6,619 nucleotides of DNA from Eubacteriales bacterium (GTDB lineage: Bacteria; Bacillota_A; Clostridia; Christensenellales; Aristaeellaceae): positions 7,797 to 14,415 of the forward strand of contig JAUMYC010000043.1 in assembly GCA_030528845.1 (NCBI GenBank), written 5' to 3'. This document shows positions 1 to 4,801 of this stretch, one piece after another (within the stretch, counting starts at the first letter, position 1; each line of letters starts with the position of its first letter). The position numbers and the translations under genes were made by a program. The notes beneath the pieces were generated by a model. It did no database searches. It had not been told where the DNA came from and saw nothing but the letters and a program-made list of their open reading frames with translations.

Positions 1-1
1 G

Positions 2-412
2 GGGAAGGGCGCGCTCCTGCGCGAGGGTAGGCACGCCGTGCTGATCGCCCTCGGGCCGATGGTGGAGCAGGCGCTCAGGGCGGCAGAACTGCTCGAGAAG
101 CGCGGCTGCAGCGTTGCCGTGGCGGATGCGCGTTTTGTCAAGCCGCTGGATGAGGAGCTGCTGAGCAAGCTGCTGTCGAGTTTCCCCGAGGCGTTCACAC
201 TGGAGGAGAACACGCTGTGCGGAGGCTTCGGCGCAGCTGTGCTCGAATGGGCCGCTATGCGAGGCCTGAAGGCGCAGATCACTCCTCTCGCAGCGCCGGA
301 TCGCTTCATACCGCATGGGAAGATCGCGCAGCAGCGTAAAGATTGTATGCTTGATGCAGATTCTATTGCGGATACAATTCACGCGCGTTTGAAAAACGTC
401 ATAGATTTGTAA
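2..412 (+). CDS. dxs: 1-deoxy-D-xylulose-5-phosphate synthase, C-terminal part (5' end outside window)
   Basis: The last 136 codons of Dxs are visible, roughly the C-terminal fifth of a protein usually near 620 residues. The enzyme joins pyruvate and glyceraldehyde 3-phosphate, with thiamine diphosphate, into DXP, the first step of the cytosolic MEP route to isoprenoids. The visible part is the transketolase C-terminal domain. Its marks are GKGALLREG followed by a hydrophobic strand and ALGPMV, then TLEENTLCGGFGAAVLEW, which matches the family pattern xEExxxxGGFGxxVxE, and APDRFIPHGK, which matches PDxFxxHG. The frame is open from the first base, so the apparent GTG at 38 is an internal codon and not a start. 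The gene ends in TAA and a candidate terminator hairpin follows. The thiamine-binding and catalytic parts lie upstream, so the gene's integrity cannot be judged. Recognition is secure from the C-terminal motifs. Confidence 0.93.
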   Translation, partial: GKGALLREGRHAVLIALGPMVEQALRAAELLEKRGCSVAVADARFVKPLDEELLSKLLSSFPEAFTLEENTLCGGFGAAVLEWAAMRGLKAQITPLAAPDRFIPHGKIAQQRKDCMLDADSIADTIHARLKNVIDL

Positions 413-449
413 TATATAAGGTGCGGACATCGCCACAATATCTTGATCC

Positions 450-485
450 AGAACCCGGTCTGTTTTCTACAGCTTGGGTTCTTTT
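450..485 (+). terminator. Candidate intrinsic terminator after dxs
   Basis: AGAACCC (450-456) pairs with GGGTTCT (476-482). Two G-U pairs and an inner CTG/CAG stem (460-462 with 470-472) can extend the hairpin. A short run of T (482-485) follows. It lies 38 bp after the dxs stop and ahead of a candidate promoter, which is where a transcript end would be expected. The T-run is short, so termination may be partial. Confidence 0.5.
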
Positions 486-557
486 GGAGAAAGCAAAGCC
501 GGGGAGGCGTGTTCAAAAACGGGTATATGAAACTTGTATGAAATGTTCAAACTTTGC

Positions 558-586
558 TTGTTTTACGCCGTTATTTGTGATATATC
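558..586 (+). promoter_or_regulatory. Candidate sigma-A promoter for nadK-argR-recN
   Basis: TTGTTT (558-563) and TATATC (581-586) are separated by 17 bp. A TG at 578-579, one base ahead of the -10 hexamer, forms an extended -10 element. Transcription would start near 593, giving a leader of less than 20 bases before the GTG of nadK, with the Shine-Dalgarno sequence at 598-603. Both hexamers deviate from consensus. The neighbouring TTGCTT (554-559) paired with GATATA is a weaker alternative. Confidence 0.4.
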
Positions 587-609
587 TTTAATAGAAGAAG
601 GAGACATTC

Positions 610-1461
610 GTGCAGATTAAGAAGATTGGCATATGGTGGAATCCCAGCAAACCGAATGCGGTCTGTATCGCGGGCCGCGTTGCGGAGGCGTTTCAAAAAA
701 GGGAGATGTCGGTTTTTTCGGACGAAAGGCTCACAAAAGAGAGCTGCTGCAGCGGAATAAATATGACAAATGACTTGTCATGTTGTGACGTAATTGTCGC
801 AATCGGTGGAGACGGCACGCTGATCTCGGCGTTGGATAAAGCTGTGCCGTTTGACATTCCGCTGTTGGGGGTGAATGTGGGTCGGCTTGGTTTTTTGGCG
901 GAGACCGAGCCTTCGCAGATCGAGCAAATGGCGCAGGCCCTGTCGGAGGGGCGTTTTTCTCTGGAGAGGAGGATGCTTCTGGAAGCGGACTTTGGAAATG
1001 GGAGCGTCAGGCGCGCCCTGAACGAGTTCAGCTTCGGCAGAGCGGGCAGCGCAGTGGGCATCGCGCAGCTCGAAGTGTATTGCGACGGAGATCTGGTGGA
1101 TCGGATCAGCGGCGACGGGGTGATCATCTCCGCGCCCACCGGTTCCACGGCGTATTCCCTTGCGGCCGGAGGGCCGATCATCGCACCCGGCCTCGATTGC
1201 ATCGTCATGACGCCGGTCTGTGCGCATTCGCTGCGCTCCCGGCCGTATGTGCTCGCGCCGGGCTCCGTGGTAGATGTGCGCAGCACGGGGCTGCGTTCGC
1301 CGCTCGACGCCTTTGCGGACGGAAGACCCGTGTCCAGCGGAAAAGAGATCGGCAATGTACGCATTCGCCGCAGCGAAAAGGACGCGTTGTTTATCCGCCT
1401 TCAGCCTTATGCTTTCTTCGATCTGCTCCGGCAAAAATTTGCCGATTGGTCGCATGAATGA
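610..1461 (+). CDS. nadK: NAD kinase
   Basis: This 283-residue cytosolic enzyme phosphorylates NAD to NADP and so sets the NADP(H) pool. The family marks are in order: an N-terminal strand ending in NP (residues 11-12), the diphosphate-binding GGDGT at 66-70, [12 protein letters not shown] at 87-98, the NE motif at 138-139 (ALNEF), the GDG...[16 protein letters not shown] block at 168-189 that binds the nucleotide, and DAFADG at 233-238. The length is normal for bacterial NadK. The start is GTG at 610, with AAGGAG at 598-603 and a 6-base gap. Unusual here are two Cys-Cys pairs (C46-C47 and C58-C59) in the stretch just before GGDGT. The first third of the gene looks AT-richer than the rest. 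argR follows after 44 bp, which suggests one transcript with argR and recN. The assignment is firm. Confidence 0.97.
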   Translation: MQIKKIGIWWNPSKPNAVCIAGRVAEAFQKREMSVFSDERLTKESCCSGINMTNDLSCCDVIVAIGGDGTLISALDKAVPFDIPLLGVNVGRLGFLAETEPSQIEQMAQALSEGRFSLERRMLLEADFGNGSVRRALNEFSFGRAGSAVGIAQLEVYCDGDLVDRISGDGVIISAPTGSTAYSLAAGGPIIAPGLDCIVMTPVCAHSLRSRPYVLAPGSVVDVRSTGLRSPLDAFADGRPVSSGKEIGNVRIRRSEKDALFIRLQPYAFFDLLRQKFADWSHE

Positions 1462-1505
1462 TCTTCCCCTAAAAAATTGCGGTCAAAGGAGTCGGGGTTG
1501 AAGAT

Positions 1506-1955
1506 ATGAAATCCATTCGCCATGCAATGATCCTCGAGATCATCGAAAGTAAAGATATAGAGACCCAGTCCGAGCTTGCGGAAGAGCTCAAGAGACACGG
1601 AGTGAAGGTCACGCAGGCTACGGTTTCGCGCGATATCAAGGATCTCAAGCTGATCAAGGCGCTCTCCGACAAGGGCGGCTATAAATACGCCACGGCGGAA
1701 CGGGCCGAAAAGGGCATCAGCGACAGGCTGATCCGGATCTTCTCCGAGTCGGTGCTCTCGATCAACGCCGCGGAGAATATCATCGTGATCAAGACGCTCA
1801 CGGGCAGCGCGAGCGCCGCCGCCGAGGCGGTGGACAGCCTGCCCTGGCCGGTGGTCGTTGGGACGCTGGCCGGCGTCGACACGATCTGCGTGGTGGTGCA
1901 GACAAAAGAAATGGTGGCGGGCGTCATGGCGCGCTATCAATCCATGCAGAAATAA
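1506..1955 (+). CDS. argR: Arginine repressor ArgR/AhrC family
   Basis: This 149-residue protein has the standard ArgR layout. A winged helix-turn-helix DNA-binding domain (about 1-68) contains TQATVSRDIKDL at 36-47, the recognition helix with S41-R42-D43. A C-terminal hexamerisation and arginine-binding domain (about 75-149) has GTLAGVDT at 119-126. In this family arginine promotes hexamer binding to ARG boxes, repressing synthesis genes and activating catabolic ones. The usual C-terminal signature is GTIAGDDT, with GNAQ or AAQ upstream. Here the first Asp is Val124 and the Gln is Ser103, while Asp110, Thr120, Ala122 and Asp125 are kept. The start is ATG at 1506. AAAGGAG at 1485-1491 is 14 bases away, longer than usual, but no other in-frame start lies nearer. 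It sits between nadK and recN, a common clostridial arrangement. The family call is sure; whether it senses arginine is not. Confidence 0.95.
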   Translation: MKSIRHAMILEIIESKDIETQSELAEELKRHGVKVTQATVSRDIKDLKLIKALSDKGGYKYATAERAEKGISDRLIRIFSESVLSINAAENIIVIKTLTGSASAAAEAVDSLPWPVVVGTLAGVDTICVVVQTKEMVAGVMARYQSMQK

Positions 1956-1978
1956 GCCTCCGCAAAGGAGAAGCGGAA

Positions 1979-3691
1979 ATGCTCATAGAACTGACAATTC
2001 GTAATATTGCGCTGATCGAATCGCTGCGCATTCCCTTTGGCCCGGGCCTGAACATCCTCACCGGTGAGACAGGCGCGGGCAAAAGTATCGTTGTGGACGC
2101 GGTGAGCCTTGCGCTGGGCGGCAGGGCGGATCGTGAATTGATCCGCTCGGGAACACAGAGCGCGAGCGTGCAGGCCGCGTTCGATATCAGCGATTGCCCG
2201 GCCGCGAAGGAGATGCTCGCGCAATACGGCATCGATCCCGGCGACGACGTCATCACCGTCGGGCGGGAGCTTTCGTCAAGCGGGCGCAATATCTGCCGCA
2301 TCTGCGGCGCAGCGGCCACTCTTTCGCAGCTGCGCGCGCTGACGGCTCTGCTCATGGACATGCACGGCCAGCACGAACACGCAAGGCTGCTCGAGCCCTC
2401 CGCGCATCTGGCCTTTTTAGACGAATGCGGGGACGAGGAGCATCGGCAGCTCGTCCTGCGCGTGCGAAATGCCTACGAGGCATATGCCGCGGCGGAGAAG
2501 GAGCTTCGTGCTGCAAACGAGGATATCGCGCAGAGGGAACGCTTGGCGGACATGCTGCGCTATCAGATCGCCGAGATCGACGAAATTAAGCCAAAAAAGG
2601 GCGAATATGACAAGCTGGAGGCCCGCGCAAAGCTCTACGAACATGCCGAGTTGATCGCCGAAAAGGTGGATATCGCCTATGCGCAGGCATACGCCGGCTC
2701 CGGGCGCTCTGCCGGCGCGCAGGAAGCGCTGAAAAAGGCCATGAACGCCATGGGCGCCATCGCCGAGTATGACGCGCGCTTCTCCGCGCTGCATGAACGG
2801 CTCGAGGAGAGCTATTATCTGGTACAGGATATCGGGCTGGAGCTGCAGGACATCCGCGAGGGGCTGGATCATGACCCGGGCAAGCTCGCCCGCATAGAAG
2901 ACCGGCTCGACGCTCTCAAGAGACTCATGCGCAAATACGGCCCTCAGATCGAGGACGTGCTCGCCTTCCGGGCAGACGCCGCAGAGCGCTTGGAAGCGCT
3001 CGACAACGCGGACGAGAGGCGTGACCGTCTGGAGAAGGCGCTCAAGAAAGAGGACGCAGCCTATTCGGCGCTGTGCGTGCAGCTGACAGAGAGCAGAGGA
3101 CGGATCGCCGAGCATTTCTGTTCGGCAGTGCGCGCAGAGCTTGCGGAACTGGGCATGCCCAAGCTGCGCTTTGAGGCGCGCTTTGCTCCGAAAATGAAGC
3201 TGCATTCGCCGACGGGCACGGACGTGGTCGAGCTGCTCATTTCGCCCAACCCGGGCGAACCGCTCAAGCCCATGGCCTCCATCGCCTCCGGCGGCGAGCT
3301 CGCGCGCATCATGCTCGCGTTCAAGACGGTGCAGAATCAGCAGGGCGGCGCGGGCACGATGGTCTTTGACGAGATCGATACGGGCGTGAGCGGCCGCATG
3401 GCGCAGGCCGTGGGAGAAAAAATGGCGCGCATCGGCTTTGCAAAGCAGGTCATCTGCGTGACCCACCTTCCGCAGATCGCGGCCATCGGCGACCAGCAGT
3501 ATCTGGTCGAAAAGCACGAAGAAAACGGACGCACGGAGACGAATGTACGGCTGCTGGACGAAAACGGCCGGGCGGCGGAGCTTGCGAGGCTCGTCGGCGG
3601 CGCAGAGGACGACGGCAGCGCCTTCGAGCACGCGCAGAGCATGATTCGCCAGGCCGCAAGGCGCAGAGAAGAGCTGCGCGCCAAGGCGTAG
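1979..3691 (+). CDS. recN: DNA repair protein RecN
   Basis: RecN is an SMC-like ATPase that acts early in double-strand break repair on the nucleoid. The 570-residue length fits the family (about 550-580). The N-terminal ATPase half has Walker A GETGAGKS at 29-36 and DMHGQHEH at 127-134. Two charged helical stretches, about 155-235 and 300-385, form the short coiled-coil arms. The C-terminal half carries the ABC/SMC signature SGGEL at 437-441, Walker B FDEIDTG at 463-469, and the switch histidine in CVTHLPQIAA at 493-502. The ATG at 1979 has AAAGGAG at 1964-1970, 8 bases away, and lies 23 bp after argR, so co-transcription is likely. The stop is TAG, at the length expected for the family, which shows that TAG is a working stop in the host. 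No terminator follows directly. The residues C106-x-x-C109 in the first ATPase half are a small oddity. Confidence 0.97.
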   Translation: MLIELTIRNIALIESLRIPFGPGLNILTGETGAGKSIVVDAVSLALGGRADRELIRSGTQSASVQAAFDISDCPAAKEMLAQYGIDPGDDVITVGRELSSSGRNICRICGAAATLSQLRALTALLMDMHGQHEHARLLEPSAHLAFLDECGDEEHRQLVLRVRNAYEAYAAAEKELRAANEDIAQRERLADMLRYQIAEIDEIKPKKGEYDKLEARAKLYEHAELIAEKVDIAYAQAYAGSGRSAGAQEALKKAMNAMGAIAEYDARFSALHERLEESYYLVQDIGLELQDIREGLDHDPGKLARIEDRLDALKRLMRKYGPQIEDVLAFRADAAERLEALDNADERRDRLEKALKKEDAAYSALCVQLTESRGRIAEHFCSAVRAELAELGMPKLRFEARFAPKMKLHSPTGTDVVELLISPNPGEPLKPMASIASGGELARIMLAFKTVQNQQGGAGTMVFDEIDTGVSGRMAQAVGEKMARIGFAKQVICVTHLPQIAAIGDQQYLVEKHEENGRTETNVRLLDENGRAAELARLVGGAEDDGSAFEHAQSMIRQAARRREELRAKA

Positions 3692-3707
3692 AATTCATGC
3701 TTTGTAA

Positions 3708-3977
3708 AATCATCCCTATGGACTCCCGCCGACAATCGACGATGGCGCATCAGCGAGAATGCATGGTTATGCTATGGGCGTGGTTGTTGGGCACAACTGC
3801 GAAGTACACGTATATAGCCCGGCGAGCGGTGTGTATACTGAGGCGGAATGTGCGCAAGTATACGAAAGTATCGCGCGTTCGATTGGCCTTGATGTTGAAT
3901 TCGAAGAGGATGTGTGGTAGACTGTCCTTGAGGAATACGGCATGAAGGTGGTGCGTATAGATGAGGAGACGTGGTGA
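3708..3977 (+). pseudogene. 5'-truncated reading frame with in-frame TAG, unknown function
   Basis: One frame is open from just after a TAA at 3705 to a TAG at 3918-3920, and continues in the same frame to TGA at 3975-3977. In all it has 88 sense codons around one amber codon. The translation looks coding: acidic and well mixed, for example VVVGHNCEVHVYSPASGVY at about codons 25-43, then a helical AQVYESIARSIGL, then EFEEDVW before the TAG and TVLEEYGMKVVRIDEETW after it. In-frame ATGs exist at 3759 and 3774, but neither has a convincing Shine-Dalgarno sequence. The 5' part therefore seems to be missing, cut close to the recN stop. The next small gene starts inside its last codons, as in compact phage operons. 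I do not recognise the family. It could also be a short independent gene of 53 codons from 3759. Confidence 0.42.
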
Positions 3978-4125
3978 AGTATACGAATACGACAACTATC
4001 CGATTCCGCCGCTGCCCTCTAAGCCTCACCCTGATCGAGACAAAATCAGGGCAGAGCTTTCAGCGGAGGCCAGACGGCTTGCGCGCGAAGCGAACGAGCG
4101 TATAGCGAGAGAACAAAAGCGCTGA
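3961..4125 (+). CDS. Small basic protein of 54 residues, unknown function
   Basis: The ATG at 3961 overlaps the end of the preceding frame by 17 bases, which suggests translational coupling. AAGGTGGTG at 3945-3953 is only a fair ribosome binding site. The protein has a basic, Tyr-containing start (MRRRGEVYEY), a proline-rich linker PIPPLPSKPHP at 14-24, and a strongly charged helix rich in Ala, Arg and Glu (about 27-52) with a regular spacing of charges. There is no signal peptide or membrane segment. The proline-rich linker and regular helix argue that this is a real protein and not a chance frame. Overlap with its neighbour and the phage-like surroundings suggest an accessory phage gene. 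I do not recognise the family and infer no function. It was probably skipped by length cut-offs in automatic gene calls. Confidence 0.55.
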   Translation: MRRRGEVYEYDNYPIPPLPSKPHPDRDKIRAELSAEARRLAREANERIAREQKR

Positions 4126-4158
4126 ATTTGGTGATTGTAATAGAGAGAAGGATGCGCG

Positions 4159-4356
4159 GTGAGTGATAGAGACAAAGTGATTGAGTATGAACTGCAAATC
4201 GAGGATTTGCTCAACTCCATAAAATCTCGCATCTCCGAATTTGCTTCTGATGAACCCCTGGACGATTTTGAAGACGGGCGCAAATGCGCGTATTACGAAA
4301 TCATGGACATGATTGAGAATCGGTATCAGATGATCCATGAAGTAATAGCGGAATAA
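4159..4356 (+). CDS. Small acidic phage-type protein of 65 residues, unknown function
   Basis: The start is GTG at 4159 with GAAGGA at 4147-4152, six bases away, and the stop is TAA. The protein is acidic and mostly helical: VIEYELQIEDLLNSIKSRI at about 7-25, an acidic turn DEPLDDFEDG at 31-40, and a second helix GRKCAYYEIMDMIENRY at 40-56. The pattern of a short N-terminal helix followed by an acidic turn and a (D/E)GRKxAYYE...I-NR helix is one I associate with small uncharacterised genes in Firmicutes phages, but this is from memory and not a search result. There is no membrane segment or signal peptide. It is the last gene before the strong terminator at 4371-4401, so it probably closes a small transcription unit with the 54-residue gene upstream. 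It looks intact and its base composition is AT-richer than that of the flanking core genes. Confidence 0.75.
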   Translation: MSDRDKVIEYELQIEDLLNSIKSRISEFASDEPLDDFEDGRKCAYYEIMDMIENRYQMIHEVIAE

Positions 4357-4370
4357 CACTTCACGGCATC

Positions 4371-4401
4371 AGGGCCGCATCCAGTACGGGTGCGGCCTTT
4401 T
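4371..4401 (+). terminator. Strong intrinsic terminator
   Basis: GGCCGCATCC (4373-4382) pairs with GGGTGCGGCC (4388-4397) as ten base pairs, one of them G-U. A five-base loop AGTAC closes the hairpin. Two more pairs can form at the base, and TTTT (4398-4401) follows. It stands 15 bp after the stop of the 65-residue gene. This is the best terminator in the window. It would also stop any read-through coming from the nadK-argR-recN unit. Confidence 0.85.
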
Positions 4402-4453
4402 GCATACACATTTTTGCCCGCCCGGGCGTAAAACGGGTGTAAGGAGAGAGAAT

Positions 4454-4678
4454 ATGACAAGAGAACAGATCAAGAACCTTCTGCCGGAAGGAACCGCAGA
4501 CGAGGTAGTGAGCAAGCTTCTCGATGCGATGCACCCGGAGGTTGCACCTTATTAGGACACAGCCGAAAAAGCACAGAAAGACCTCGAGACCAAGGTTGCC
4601 GAAATGGCAGAGGCAAGCAAAAAAGCATCGACCGCCGACGAAAAAGCCAAGGCATGCGAGGATCTGCAGTCTGCTTGA
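4454..4678 (+). pseudogene. Phage scaffold-like protein (GP20 type), 5' fragment with in-frame TAG
   Basis: A good Shine-Dalgarno sequence (AAGGAG, 4441-4446) stands seven bases ahead of the ATG. The first 33 codons (MTREQIKNLL..., then a TADEVVSKLLDAMHPE helix) are followed by TAG at 4553-4555. The same frame then stays coding-like to TGA at 4676-4678, with DTAEKAQKDLETKVAEM and a further Ala/Lys/Glu-rich helix. An N-terminal 'DEVVSKLLDAMH' segment followed by a long Lys/Ala/Glu coiled coil is the layout of phage minor structural or scaffold proteins of the GP20 type, which guide procapsid assembly. Those proteins are usually around 180-200 residues, so most of the C-terminal half is lost. 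The upstream portal-type genes normally found before scaffold genes are missing. The family call rests on architecture and remembered sequence style, so treat it as likely but unproven. A 33-residue peptide could still be made. Confidence 0.55.
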
Positions 4679-4699
4679 AAAAAGGAAAATACAGCAAAT

Positions 4700-4734
4700 A
4701 AAGGATCCTGCAGAAAAGCGCTGTGGGATCCTTT
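4700..4734 (+). terminator. Long hairpin downstream of the scaffold fragment, possible terminator
   Basis: AAAGGATCC (4700-4708) pairs perfectly with GGATCCTTT (4726-4734). The inner TGCAG/CTGTG adds five more pairs, two of them G-U, leaving a seven-base loop AAAAGCG. The U-tract is only the three bases inside the stem, and GCGCGC follows. As an intrinsic terminator it is therefore weak on the + strand despite the long stem. It probably belonged to the phage segment. Confidence 0.5.
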
Positions 4735-4745
4735 GCGCGCAAAGG
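4730..4745. repeat. Perfect 16-bp palindrome
   Basis: CCTTTGCGCGCAAAGG is a perfect palindrome. Its left half overlaps the 3' arm of the hairpin at 4700-4734, so on RNA the two structures would compete. It lies 56 bp ahead of the lonB start. It could be an operator for a dimeric regulator or only a by-product of the neighbouring hairpin. Confidence 0.5.
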
Positions 4746-4801
4746 CACATAAAAAGGGGAGAAAAAGTCCATACTGACCGGGAAAAGGGAGGGATGGACA
4801 A

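Larger units (their letters stand above)
3692..4801 (+). mobile_element. Degraded prophage patch between recN and lonB
   Basis: This stretch of about 1.1 kb is clearly AT-richer than recN and lonB. It holds short, partly broken frames on the + strand, a strong terminator, and a scaffold-protein-like fragment. The order of small early-type genes, terminator and head-morphogenesis fragment resembles the early/late junction of tailed phages of Firmicutes. No integrase, terminase, portal, capsid or tail gene is present, so most of the element must have been lost if this reading is right. No flanking direct repeat usable as att sites was found by eye, and the exact borders are unknown. An alternative is a set of unrelated small chromosomal genes beside a single phage scrap. 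Confidence 0.55.

Noticed and set aside
763..781. Inverted repeat ATGACAA-ATGAC-TTGTCAT inside nadK
   Set aside because: It is short, inside coding sequence, and has no T-run or promoter beside it. It is most likely chance.
2417..3631. A 404-codon open frame on the minus strand opposite recN
   Set aside because: It lies entirely within secure recN coding sequence, is rich in Arg, His, Leu and Ala as expected from the reverse of GC-rich codons, and shows no motif or ribosome binding site.
3661..3679. GCGCAG/CTGCGC hairpin at the recN 3' end
   Set aside because: It is within the last recN codons, with a six-pair stem and no T-tract, so it is not a credible terminator.
3784..3816. Promoter-like TTGGGC-18-TATATA within the truncated frame
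   Set aside because: The hexamers match weakly and fall inside a coding-like stretch. Such matches are common in AT-richer DNA.
3697..3945. An 82-codon plus-strand frame starting just after recN
   Set aside because: The translation is rich in Arg, Cys, Trp and Met and looks like an off-frame reading. The overlapping acidic frame at 3708-3977 has far better coding character.
3856..3987. Direct repeat AAGTATACGAA at 3856-3866 and 3977-3987 in the accessory patch
   Set aside because: Both copies encode Val-Tyr-Glu in neighbouring genes with no further similarity. The repeat is too short and isolated to be iterons or att sites.
4740..4801. Search for a sigma-F or sigma-G sporulation promoter ahead of lonB
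   Set aside because: The GGGGAGAAAAAG stretch at 4756-4767 partly resembles a sigma-F -10, but no matching -35 stands at the right distance.
3692..4801. Flanking att-site repeats for the prophage patch
   Set aside because: No direct repeat of useful length was seen by eye between the recN end and the region before lonB.
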